This document shows positions 34,305 through 42,590 of a stretch of 64,000 bases of DNA, one piece after another. The notes beneath the pieces are model-generated. The model was not told the origin of the DNA and did no database searches. It was given only the letters and a program-made list of their open reading frames with translations. A program made the translations under genes and the position numbers. The DNA is taken from contig UQDO01000001.1 of the NCBI GenBank assembly GCA_900539855.1, positions 1 through 64,000 of the forward strand, given 5' to 3'. Within the stretch, counting starts at the first letter, position 1; every line of letters begins with the position of its first letter. Origin of the DNA: an uncultured Oscillospiraceae bacterium. Lineage in GTDB: Bacteria > Bacillota > Clostridia > Oscillospirales > Acutalibacteraceae.

Positions 34305-34910
34305 TTAACTGTTGTAGCAGCGGATAATTGCGTCAATTACCTTTTCCTTGCCGATCTTGCTGTTGAGCGCGAGGTCAAAATTCTTTAAATCGCCCCATTT
34401 TAACTGTGTATAGTAATTATAATACGACGCGCGGCGCTTGTCGGTCTTTTTGATCAGCTCTGCGGCTTTGGATTTAGGAATACCAAGTCTCTTTTCAACA
34501 TTTTCTATCCTTATATCGAGGTCGCAATATAAAAAAACCTTTAAAACATCGCTGCGTTCTCTTAAAACATAATCGGAGCAGCGTCCCAGAATAATGCAGG
34601 GACCTTTATCAGCAAGCTGCTTTATGACCTCGCTCTGCGAGATAAACAGCTGATCGTTAAGCGGCAGCGTATGGGCGCCGACAGGTGTGCTTAAGTAATG
34701 ATATGAGCCGATAGACAGCGAGTACAAAAGGCTGTTTGTAGCTTTTTCGTCGTACTTGGCAAGAACATCGGGATCAACACCGCTTTTGTTGGCAGCATAA
34801 TCAATAAGTTCGCGGTCATAAAACGGTATGCCGAGCTTATCTGACAAAGCCTTGCATATTTCCCTGCCGCCGCATCCGTATTGTCTGCCGATTGAAATAA
34901 TTGATTTCAT
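34305..34910 (-). CDS. Cytidylate kinase-like family protein
   Basis: 201 residues from ATG 34910. The N-terminal phosphate-binding loop is ISIGRQYGCGGREI, followed by IPFYDRELIDYAA, and later GPCIILGRCSDYVL and LDIRIENVEKRL with an Arg-rich lid (KKTDKRRASYYNYYT). This matches the cytidylate kinase-like Pfam family common in gut Clostridia; it differs from true Cmk and its substrate is not established. It is a single gene ending at the hairpin 34251-34287. Confidence 0.88.
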   Translation of the reverse strand: MKSIISIGRQYGCGGREICKALSDKLGIPFYDRELIDYAANKSGVDPDVLAKYDEKATNSLLYSLSIGSYHYLSTPVGAHTLPLNDQLFISQSEVIKQLADKGPCIILGRCSDYVLRERSDVLKVFLYCDLDIRIENVEKRLGIPKSKAAELIKKTDKRRASYYNYYTQLKWGDLKNFDLALNSKIGKEKVIDAIIRCYNS

Positions 34911-35078
34911 AAAAACACCGTCCCAAAAGCAAGTATATTCTGAAAATAGGTCATAAATGATATATAATATATCATTTTGCAATATTATTATATCATCATA
35001 TAATCAACAAATCAAGTAAATTATAATTTAAATAAATTGTTGATTATTAACATATAATCAAAAGATAATTGCTATTTC

Positions 35079-35107
35079 TTGACACGAAGACGCCGGGATG
35101 TTATAAT
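35079..35107 (+). promoter_or_regulatory. Consensus promoter of tRNA-Leu
   Basis: Exact consensus -35 TTGACA (35079-35084), 17-bp spacer and -10 TATAAT (35102-35107), 11 bp before the tRNA, as expected for a strong stable-RNA promoter. The upstream AT-rich stretch (34980-35070) could act as an UP element. Confidence 0.9.
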
Positions 35108-35118
35108 TATGTGAAAAT

Positions 35119-35200
35119 ACGGGCGTGGTGGAATGGCAGACACGATAGTCTTAGGAACTATTGCTTCGGCGTGCAGGTTCAAGTCCTGTCGCCCGTACCA
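35119..35200 (+). tRNA. tRNA-Leu(UAG)
   Basis: The acceptor ACGGGCG pairs with CGCCCGT (35119-35125 and 35190-35196), with discriminator A and encoded CCA. The anticodon stem ATAGT/ACTAT encloses loop CT-TAG-GA, the variable arm is TGCTTCGGCG and the T arm has GGTTCAAGTCC. The anticodon UAG reads CUN leucine codons. Confidence 0.95.
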
Positions 35201-35233
35201 AAAATCCTCATTTGTAAGAATGGGGATTTTTAC
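35200..35233 (+). terminator. Terminator after tRNA-Leu(UAG)
   Basis: An imperfect stem AAAAATCC...GGATTTTT with inner CATT/AATG pairs around a TGTAAG loop, directly after the tRNA 3' end and followed by T-rich sequence. Bases 35234-35386 hold nothing I can support. Confidence 0.75.
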
Positions 35234-35386
35234 TTTTTACATCTTACTTTTTCACTCTTACCTCAATATAAAATCGGTAACGGGATTTTTGGAAAGTAAT
35301 AAGTAATATGTAAGAGATAATAGGCGATGCCGGAAAATTGACTGCCTGAGTTTGACGCGGCAGCCGGATAAACACCATAAGATCAT

Positions 35387-35416
35387 AAAAAGCCGAGCCT
35401 TATGGCTCGGCTTTTT
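35387..35416. terminator. Terminator of the surface-protein gene
   Basis: The stem AAAAAGCCGAGCC/GGCTCGGCTTTTT (35387-35399 and 35404-35416) has a TTAT loop. It is symmetrical, 36 bp beyond the surface-protein stop. Confidence 0.9.
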
Positions 35417-35451
35417 ATTTAAAAGAATATCATCATTTTGCAAAGAGGTGA

Positions 35452-38400
35452 TCAGCGAAGAGTTTTCTTTCTTAAGATGACCGATATACCGGTGCAGATA
35501 CCGCCGCTGATAAACAGCAGTGCTATCCACAATGCAATGCTTCCCGTTTCGCCTGTCTGCGGAGAGTTAGAATCGTCCTCCAGCTTTGCAATTACTGTGT
35601 CATTTTTCTCTATTTCTTTCGTACCGTTCTCGCCGCCAAAGTATTTACCGCAGTCCTCGCAGTACCAGTACTCGATATTCCCCTCTTTTTCTTTTGTTGC
35701 ATCGACCTTTTCAACATGCTTGAGACCTTTGTGATTGTCGGAGTCGATATCGCCGTACTCATTGCCGCAGGTGTCGCAAACCGGCTTTTTAACACAGGTC
35801 GCTTCACCGCCGGTGTGGTCGCTGATAACCTCGCCGCAGATATCACAAATATGGTTATTATCAGTGTCGGTATGCTCCGAAAGGGTCGCGCCGCACTCAT
35901 CGCATTTATGGTCGTTGTCTGTATCGGCGCAGTTATCGGTCTCTAAGCCATCCACGCAGCCTTCCACCGTGCATTTGCGTGTATGGGTGCCGTCGCCGTT
36001 TGATGACCACTTATCGAAGGTGTGCCCGTCATTGACCGTAACGATTATTGTGGTTTCGTTTCCTGCATTATCGGTAACGGTAATTGTTTGCTGTCCGTTT
36101 GCAGGAGATAGCACAAAGCTGCCATGACCGTCAAGATCGATCTCGGTTCCGTTTACCTTAACAGCCATTAAATAGTTTTCGGTAATGGTGACGGTCTGAG
36201 CTTTGCAATATGTCCTTAGGTTCTTCACACCGTCAATTACCGGGGCAGTGGCGTCAAGCACTATACCGTTCGAGCAGATGTATTGGACGTTTCCGGCAGC
36301 ATCGGTCAGCCTAACGTATATAATGTACTCGTTATCGGGATCGATGTTAAAGGAGCCGCTATACAGAGTGAAGGTCTTATTTGCAAGCTCGTTTTCGGTC
36401 AACACAACACCGGACAGCAGGTATTCGATCTTTACCTGATCGGCGCTGTTGTCGTTCGCCTCAATATTAACGGTTTGCGTTTTCTTAAAGAACAGACCGA
36501 AAGTGATGTCGTTTAAGAACTTGTTCCATATGTTTGTGCCGACAATGATATTACCGCTCGGCTTTTCAATATCAAGCCACTGTGCCGTCAGAGTAATGCT
36601 CGTGACACTGTCATCTATCGCAAGCTCAGAATAAACAGTATCGGCGGTAACGGCTTTGTTCCCATATTTCCAACCGGTAAAATCATAGGTGTTTTTAATG
36701 GGGGCGTCTATTCCCTCAAGCACCCTGTCGGTCCATTTCACATTTGTTTTGTCGGCAACCTTGCTGCCGCCGTCGGTATCAAATCTGACCGTAAAACCCG
36801 ATTTCTCGTTCCACTGAGCCGTCAGTATAATAGTGTTTACGCTGTCGTCTGCCGCAAGCTCGGAATAAACGGTATCGGCAGTAAGAATCATTTCATTGTA
36901 TGTCCATCCGATAAAGTCATAGCCGTTTTTCGAAGGATTTACGACACCTTCAAACACCCTGTCGGTCCATTTCACATTTGTTTTGTCGGCAACTTTGCTG
37001 CCGCCGTCGGAGTCGAACCTGACCGTAAAGCCCGATTTCTCGTTCCACTGAGCCGTCAGTATAATACTGTTTACGCTGTCGTCTGCCGCAAGCTCGGAAT
37101 AAACGGTATCGGCTGCAACGGTCTTATCGCCGTATTTCCATCCGGTAAAGTCATAGCCGCTTTTCGTAGGCACTGTAACTTTGTCGAGCACCTTATCGTT
37201 CCAGCCTATGATTTTGCTGCCTATCTCCGAGCCGCCGTTGGTATCAAAGCTCACTGTATAGCTCTTGACCGTAAGGGTCGCAGCATCCGAGCGCCAAGTT
37301 CCTACATAGTCGTCATTTTGAGCGTTCCTGGCTATGCATCGGTAGAGATTGCCGTTTAATGCGTTGGTCGCTTTGCAGGTAACAAATGTGGTCGTCCATA
37401 TCTTTGCACCGTTTACGACTTCCGACGAAAGGGATACCGTTCCGTCAGCCTTGGTGGCATCGGTGTATGTTTCTCCGCCGTCACTGCTCAACTGCCAGGT
37501 TACCTCAACGCCGCCCGGATTTCCTTCGGTAATGGACGTTGTGAATGTGGCATTTTCGCCGACATTTACGGTCGCATTGCTGATGAAATCCTTAAATTGC
37601 GGCTGATAATACACCGTCATCAGCACGGTATTGGAAATCACCAAGCCGTATTCGTTTGACACGACGCAGCGTATAAGCTTTCCGTTGTTGTATGACCGGG
37701 CATATATTCCGATCGAACTGTCAGTTCCTCCCAAAATATCGGTGAAGGTATTTCCGCCATCGGTGCTTTCCTGCCACTGATATTTAAGATCGGTGCCTGC
37801 TGCCTGAATACTAAAGAAGGCTGTTCTGTCGAATACAATAGTGATCTCACCGGGTTTTGTTGCAGGTTTGGGCTGTTCGGGTGCTTCGACGGCAATATCT
37901 TCAGGCTGTACTGTTATAACGGGGGGCGCTTCGGGAAAGCTGATGGTCACAGGGCCGAAAACCGTCGGCTCGGTCGACTGTCCGTCGCCTGTCGTAACCC
38001 ATGTTTTGCACCTTATCTGCCGACCGTTCATTGAAATTTCTATTGTCGGCTCGTAAACAGAGGACATCGCACCTTCTATGGGTGTGAAGGTCCTTCCGCC
38101 ATCGTCACTCGCTTCCCAAAGATAATGGAGCGTCACCGCGGCATCGCTTGCCGGCGTGTTGTTGGTAACCTCAAATTTTGCCGTTTTGCCTAAATTAAAT
38201 TTGTCGGGAGCGGTAAACGAGGGATTGTCAATAAAGATATACGCATTGTATGTGTAGGAAACCGAGAATTCCGAATCCCAGCCCCCGTACGAAACCTTAG
38301 CCCTGTAATGCTGACCATTCCTGAGGGACGCTGCCGTACGAGTAAAATTGACATTGCGCGTTCTTGATCCTATACTTGTTTCATTTTCGCCATTAACGAG

Positions 38401-40452
38401 GAACCATTCCAAGAGCACATCAGTTTCCTGCAGATCGGACGGCGCATTTGTCATAGTGCTCATTGTAATGCTGTCGTTATCTTTTATAACAAAGTATTTC
38501 AGCTTTATGGGCATAAAGGGAAGTCTGTGAGCTAAAATATTGGTTCCGTAAATAAGGTTATAAAATTTGCCGTCACCTAATCCGCCGTCTTCATTTCTCG
38601 GGAACAAATACACACCGTAAATGGAATCCCGGGCTCTAAGCCAGTAATAAAGCATATCGCCCTCGTGAAGGGACCCTGTATTTTCGTAACCGTAGTAGGT
38701 ATCATACGGCGGCTGACGGGTCATTGCTCTGCCTACATACTTGTTTTCATTTACACCTTCCACGACATAGGAATACTTATGTACCGTGTTCCCGTCGCCG
38801 TCAATAGCCTTGCCGTTGTCGTTGAAATCAGCGCTTCCTCCGGTTATTTGCAGAATTATATTATCGCCCAGCTCTCCCGAAAAGTTACCGCCCTTGATAA
38901 CGGTCTTGCCGGTGCCGGTAATGTCAAGCCCCCTGGCACGGGCGCCATCTGTCAATTCAAGACTGCCGCCCGAAAGCTCGATGGGATTGTCAAAATAATA
39001 TGTTTTGTCGGTGTCCATTTTGATTTTTGCGTTGGCGCCGTTTTTCAGAATGATTTTAGGGATCTTGCGCCCTTCATCGAGATTTACATCAAGAGTAAGA
39101 CCATCTGAAAGCACCACCACATCAAGAGGCAGTTCAGTTTTAAAAGCCACATTATATACGTCGTTCAGTTTTAAACCGTCTTCCCAGTAAAAGCTGGTCG
39201 AATCATGAAAATCGGAAAAATACGACCAGCGTCCTTTCCGGCTTCCCTCTGCCGATTCATCATATTTGACATAGATGTTTTCAAGTATTTCGGCACGGTA
39301 CTCATTGTAGATTCTGTATCCCGTATCTCCGCTGTTTGTTCTGTAATGTTTAATTTTAATACCGGGTCTTTCGGTCATAGGAATCATACAATAAATGGTT
39401 TCCCACGCGCCTTCAGTGTCATTATCCTCTGCATAGATATTTTTAACACCGGCACGAATCGTACCTTCACCGTCAAACCATATGCCGTATGTTTCTTCTC
39501 CTTGTTGATTTCTGAAACCACGGACTTCCATTCCATATTCCAGATATCCCCGTGGGAATGGATTATCGATAAACGCGTTGACCGTCGCGTTGTTAAATAT
39601 AGAAATCCTTTTCGTTCTGATGCCGGCAGTACCGAATGAGTTGTTAACTACCTTTTTGTTGCATTTTCCGTCTACAACTCCGCCGTCGGCATAAATGCAT
39701 TCACCGACTGTGATTCCGCAAAGATAAAAGGATTGATAATCATACGCCATAGCCGGAGAGTAGCTTTTCTGGCTGCTGTCCTGCAGCGTCGCAACACCCT
39801 GCGCCTTTGCGTTTGCTCCCTCGACTCTGAGGTCTTTGCCCACGGTGAGACCGCCCATACCATCCCATGCATTGTTGGTATAAGCTACTATCGCACTGTT
39901 GTCCTTAACAACAAGGTTTTCCATAACAATTACGCTTGTACCGTAGCTTTCGCAGGATACCGTCCGCTGTGCCTGAGCGGTCATAGCGATCGTAAGGTTC
40001 TTTGCGTACAGCGCGACCTCGTGTGTGACGATATTAAGCGACCCGTCGCCGGTGATCGTAATATTAGCGTCGGGCGCATAAATACCGCTGTAGCTCTCAT
40101 TGTACTTCTTTCTGGATGCTTCACTTGAAAATGAGCTGTCGCCAAGCTGAACATTTCCGGTTATATTAATATTAAGGTCTTTATTTCCTTCAACGTAGAT
40201 AATAGCAAAGCGATTTGGCTTTTCATCGGCTCCGTTTATGTGCTTTCCTATGGTCGCCATACTGTAGCCGCGGAGCGTCAGAGTATTACTGCCGGCGTCG
40301 TATTCCCAGCCCTCCCTGCTCCATGTATTGCTTGATGTTATCTGCTCGTCGGCGATCCATATGCCGTAATCGGTGACCGCAAATACACCCACCGGGAAAA
40401 GGCATATTATAAGACAAAGAACGAGTATGGCACTTAATAATCTCTTTTTCAT
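35452..40452 (-). CDS. Giant cell-wall-anchored surface protein (1,666 aa)
   Basis: A signal peptide at about 1-25 (MKKRLLSAILVLCLIICLFP) precedes about 550 residues of beta-rich repeats like a right-handed helix or carbohydrate-binding region (ITITGDGSLNI, ITGTGKTVIKGGNFSG). Ig-like modules with YQWQESTDGG-type motifs follow at about 730-1060, then three InlB-type B repeats (about 1063-1292), further Ig-like modules, and a Cys-pair region at about 1494-1610 with repeated CDxCG motifs beside D-x-D-N. The C-terminus has SPQTGE, a membrane helix and RKKTLR, a sortase signal with Pro-Gln instead of Leu-Pro. It is likely an adhesin or glycan-interacting protein; the ligand is unknown. Its start overlaps the tetR stop by 4 bp. 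Confidence 0.88.
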   Translation of the reverse strand: MKKRLLSAILVLCLIICLFPVGVFAVTDYGIWIADEQITSSNTWSREGWEYDAGSNTLTLRGYSMATIGKHINGADEKPNRFAIIYVEGNKDLNINITGNVQLGDSSFSSEASRKKYNESYSGIYAPDANITITGDGSLNIVTHEVALYAKNLTIAMTAQAQRTVSCESYGTSVIVMENLVVKDNSAIVAYTNNAWDGMGGLTVGKDLRVEGANAKAQGVATLQDSSQKSYSPAMAYDYQSFYLCGITVGECIYADGGVVDGKCNKKVVNNSFGTAGIRTKRISIFNNATVNAFIDNPFPRGYLEYGMEVRGFRNQQGEETYGIWFDGEGTIRAGVKNIYAEDNDTEGAWETIYCMIPMTERPGIKIKHYRTNSGDTGYRIYNEYRAEILENIYVKYDESAEGSRKGRWSYFSDFHDSTSFYWEDGLKLNDVYNVAFKTELPLDVVVLSDGLTLDVNLDEGRKIPKIILKNGANAKIKMDTDKTYYFDNPIELSGGSLELTDGARARGLDITGTGKTVIKGGNFSGELGDNIILQITGGSADFNDNGKAIDGDGNTVHKYSYVVEGVNENKYVGRAMTRQPPYDTYYGYENTGSLHEGDMLYYWLRARDSIYGVYLFPRNEDGGLGDGKFYNLIYGTNILAHRLPFMPIKLKYFVIKDNDSITMSTMTNAPSDLQETDVLLEWFLVNGENETSIGSRTRNVNFTRTAASLRNGQHYRAKVSYGGWDSEFSVSYTYNAYIFIDNPSFTAPDKFNLGKTAKFEVTNNTPASDAAVTLHYLWEASDDGGRTFTPIEGAMSSVYEPTIEISMNGRQIRCKTWVTTGDGQSTEPTVFGPVTISFPEAPPVITVQPEDIAVEAPEQPKPATKPGEITIVFDRTAFFSIQAAGTDLKYQWQESTDGGNTFTDILGGTDSSIGIYARSYNNGKLIRCVVSNEYGLVISNTVLMTVYYQPQFKDFISNATVNVGENATFTTSITEGNPGGVEVTWQLSSDGGETYTDATKADGTVSLSSEVVNGAKIWTTTFVTCKATNALNGNLYRCIARNAQNDDYVGTWRSDAATLTVKSYTVSFDTNGGSEIGSKIIGWNDKVLDKVTVPTKSGYDFTGWKYGDKTVAADTVYSELAADDSVNSIILTAQWNEKSGFTVRFDSDGGSKVADKTNVKWTDRVFEGVVNPSKNGYDFIGWTYNEMILTADTVYSELAADDSVNTIILTAQWNEKSGFTVRFDTDGGSKVADKTNVKWTDRVLEGIDAPIKNTYDFTGWKYGNKAVTADTVYSELAIDDSVTSITLTAQWLDIEKPSGNIIVGTNIWNKFLNDITFGLFFKKTQTVNIEANDNSADQVKIEYLLSGVVLTENELANKTFTLYSGSFNIDPDNEYIIYVRLTDAAGNVQYICSNGIVLDATAPVIDGVKNLRTYCKAQTVTITENYLMAVKVNGTEIDLDGHGSFVLSPANGQQTITVTDNAGNETTIIVTVNDGHTFDKWSSNGDGTHTRKCTVEGCVDGLETDNCADTDNDHKCDECGATLSEHTDTDNNHICDICGEVISDHTGGEATCVKKPVCDTCGNEYGDIDSDNHKGLKHVEKVDATKEKEGNIEYWYCEDCGKYFGGENGTKEIEKNDTVIAKLEDDSNSPQTGETGSIALWIALLFISGGICTGISVILRKKTLR
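36570..37262 (-). repeat. Three tandem ~234-bp coding repeats (InlB B-repeats)
   Basis: Three in-frame copies of about 78 codons, each with FD(T/S)(N/D)GGS, a W-(T/N)-D-(K/R)-V turn, GYDF(T/I)GW and SELAxDDSV...LTAQW. The first is the most divergent; the second and third are close at DNA level, with the same segment starting at 36721 and 36955. Such repeats can expand or contract by recombination. Confidence 0.85.
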
Positions 40453-41153
40453 ATAATTTTCTCCGTTTCACTGTCTTTGGACAGCTTAAAATCAAATGTC
40501 ATTTCCAGCATTGAGAAAAGCTTATGCATGACCTTGGTGGCGATTCCCCTTATATCGAGCGATCCGATAAATGCAAGCACTTCTTTCTGCTCTTCCTCAG
40601 GTACTTTATATACACGCATGGCAGATGTCAGAAAGCAATTAAGCTTACGCTCAAGAGGAAAATGAATATCGCATTTTTTAGCCATGTAGCTCAGCATCAG
40701 CCCGGCGGTCCCTATTTCCATTTCATAAAAATCACTTTCGGCAAGATGTGGAAGGTTCACGCCGAATATTTTCTTTAATTCAGCTGTGGTATGCAGATAT
40801 ATGTACTCCGATGTGTCTGGCATGGTGTAGGCTTCAATATATATCTCACGCAGTTTTTCATTCAACTCGGTAAGAGTAAGCTGGATCGCAGTTTCCACAG
40901 CGTATGAGCAGACCGGCGGCATAGTGTCACCTGCAATGTTCCTTGCCATGTCAAACTGACCGCCGAACATCGTCCCGACAAGCTCCATCAGAACAGCGTC
41001 CTTTGTCGGAAACAGGTTCTGAAAACTGCCTCTTGCAACGCCTGCTTCTTGAACTATCTGTGTGATAGTCGTCTGCTTATATCCCTGCTCCAAAAACAGC
41101 CGGACGCACACTCTAAGTATCTTTTTCTTGGTTTCAATACCGTCTTTTCGCAC
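40449..41153 (-). CDS. TetR/AcrR-family regulator
   Basis: 234 residues from a GTG at 41153, placed so that the protein begins VRKDGIETKKKILRVCVRLF, the usual distance before the HTH (TITQIVQEAGVARGSFQNLF). The frame extends 70 codons upstream, but these cross the promoter at 41199-41227. GGAGGG lies 14 nt before the GTG, rather far, so the start is not certain. The C-terminal ligand domain contains Cys and aromatic residues without a known match. It is the first gene of a two-gene unit with the surface protein, which it probably controls. Confidence 0.85.
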   Translation of the reverse strand: MRKDGIETKKKILRVCVRLFLEQGYKQTTITQIVQEAGVARGSFQNLFPTKDAVLMELVGTMFGGQFDMARNIAGDTMPPVCSYAVETAIQLTLTELNEKLREIYIEAYTMPDTSEYIYLHTTAELKKIFGVNLPHLAESDFYEMEIGTAGLMLSYMAKKCDIHFPLERKLNCFLTSAMRVYKVPEEEQKEVLAFIGSLDIRGIATKVMHKLFSMLEMTFDFKLSKDSETEKII

Positions 41154-41183
41154 AGAAATATGCCATCCCTCCACATATAAACT

Positions 41184-41227
41184 AATATATGTATTAATTA
41201 TAGCAGACGGTATGTATACAGTCAAGT
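41184..41227 (-). promoter_or_regulatory. Promoter and putative TetR operator
   Basis: Minus strand: -35 TTGACT (41222-41227), 17 bp containing TGTATACA, -10 TATAAT (41199-41204), directly followed by the near-palindrome TTAATACATATATTAG (41184-41198 region). A palindrome over the start point beside a tetR gene suggests autoregulation. Confidence 0.6.
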
Positions 41228-41351
41228 ATAATATGATATTTTTTATACTTAACAGCTGACAACGGTCACGTTTTCGATGTACTGGAAAATATATGAGTTT
41301 CCGCCATGATATATGATGCTTTAAAAACGAATGTAAGAATAGGTATAAAAA

Positions 41352-41630
41352 AAGCACCTGCATTGCAGGTACTTGAGCGTGTCGAAAAAGTCGACACGCT
41401 TTTGGACGGGAATGCCGCTCGCTCGGAAATCAAAGATTTTCGGACTGCGCTCTATCCCCGCCAATACCACCCCAGTGTCCTTGAAAAACCGCTATATTCT
41501 GCGGTTTTTCGCTTACAAGGTGTTTTTCCGCCGCGCATGTCAGCGGAAAAACAGAAAATGCAGCATAACCGACGAAAGAGTAGACTTTGAGGTTTATCGA
41601 CAGACTGAAGTACCTGCATTGCAGGTACTT
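41352..41630 (+). mobile_element. 233-bp non-autonomous element, copy 2, inserted in a terminator
   Basis: The core 41375-41607 matches copy 1 in opposite orientation, with only two differences seen by eye (G at 41390 and at about 41426). It is flanked by 23-bp direct repeats (41352-41374 and 41608-41630) with one mismatch, each the whole palindrome AAGTACCTGCA-T-TGCAGGTACTT. On the minus strand the hairpin next to the membrane-protein gene lacks a T run, while the distal one is followed by TTTTTTT, so the original terminator was split. The unit ends in the gap between tetR and the membrane-protein gene; nothing else is seen in 41231-41351. Confidence 0.85.
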
Positions 41631-41643
41631 TTGACAAACGATA

Positions 41644-42132
41644 TTATTTTGAGGCTTTTTGACCTTTAGCCAGTGATTTTATGAGGAAAACGACCGACGC
41701 TGCAGCCGCCGCAGCATATATTATCACCGCAAAAAGTCCTGCCGCCCAAAGCGTACCGTAAAACGGTGAAATAAGTATGAAGGTCGTCCAAAGCGCAGCA
41801 CTGCCATACAATGTTCCGGATGTAAACAGTCCAAGCATAACAATTGCGGCAATAATCATCAGTGAACAGACGACGGTTATTGATGAAATGACGGTGTCCT
41901 TATAAACCGCCCCGAGAACAAGAACGGCAAGATACACGGCAGTAAAAGCAACCGAGAGCAGAATGTACCCCACAGGCAGCTCCGGAGAGAGAACGACCAA
42001 GCCGTTTTCACCGGTAAATCCGCTTATGACTCCGCTGCGAAAAGAAAAAATGCTCAGTACCGCAAGTAATAATAATGCCGCGAATGATACTATACGAATT
42101 ATGAGTGCCGATTTTTTAGTCAACTTTTTCAT
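41644..42132 (-). CDS. Four-helix membrane protein of unknown function
   Basis: 162 residues from ATG 42132. A basic N-terminus (MKKLTKKSALIIR) is followed by four hydrophobic segments (about 10-30, 50-75, 80-105, 125-150) and a Lys-rich C-terminus, putting both ends inside. I recognise no family motif. It starts 1 bp after the dut stop codon, so it is co-transcribed with dut, and it ends 14 bp before the split terminator. Confidence 0.75.
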   Translation of the reverse strand: MKKLTKKSALIIRIVSFAALLLLAVLSIFSFRSGVISGFTGENGLVVLSPELPVGYILLSVAFTAVYLAVLVLGAVYKDTVISSITVVCSLMIIAAIVMLGLFTSGTLYGSAALWTTFILISPFYGTLWAAGLFAVIIYAAAAAASVVFLIKSLAKGQKASK

Positions 42133-42133
42133 T

Positions 42134-42574
42134 TTACAGCTTGCCGGTCGAGCCGAAACCGCCGGCTGCCCTTTCGGTTGAGTCAAGCTCGTCAGCCACT
42201 TCTATTGTCGGTACAATAACAGGCGCTATCACAAGCTGTGCGACGCGTTCGCCGTCCGATATTGTATATGGCTCACTTGACAGATTGACAAGACCTATTT
42301 TAAGCTCTCCCCTGTAATCGCTGTCGATCACGCCGACGCAGTTCGAAAGGGTAACACCGCTTTTTACGGCAAGACCGCTCCTTGCGTATATGTAAGCAAC
42401 GTAATCAGCGGAAGGAAGTGCAATTGCAAGTCCGGTCGGCACAAGTGCGCGTTCACCGGGCGCAAGCGTTATTTCACCGTCAAGGCATGCATAAAGATCC
42501 ATACCGGCGCTGCCCTTTGTTGCGGCAAACGGAACATGGGCTTTATCATTCAGTTTTTTTACTTTCAGTATCAT
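42134..42574 (-). CDS. dut: dUTP diphosphatase
   Basis: 146 residues with all five trimeric dUTPase motifs: GSAGMDLYA, the YARSGLAVKSGV phosphate motif, GVIDSDYRGEL with the uracil-discriminating Tyr, GERVAQLVI and the C-terminal GFGSTGKL arm. It converts dUTP to dUMP and pyrophosphate, keeping uracil out of DNA and feeding thymidylate synthesis. It lies 16 bp downstream of the deacetylase gene. Confidence 0.97.
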   Translation of the reverse strand: MILKVKKLNDKAHVPFAATKGSAGMDLYACLDGEITLAPGERALVPTGLAIALPSADYVAYIYARSGLAVKSGVTLSNCVGVIDSDYRGELKIGLVNLSSEPYTISDGERVAQLVIAPVIVPTIEVADELDSTERAAGGFGSTGKL

Positions 42575-42590
42575 ACAATTCCTCCAAGTC

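Noticed and set aside
35258..35530. Leftward 90-codon frame between tRNA-Leu and the surface-protein gene
   Set aside because: It lies across the bidirectional terminator 35387-35416 and overlaps the end of a clear gene; no motif or ribosome-binding site.
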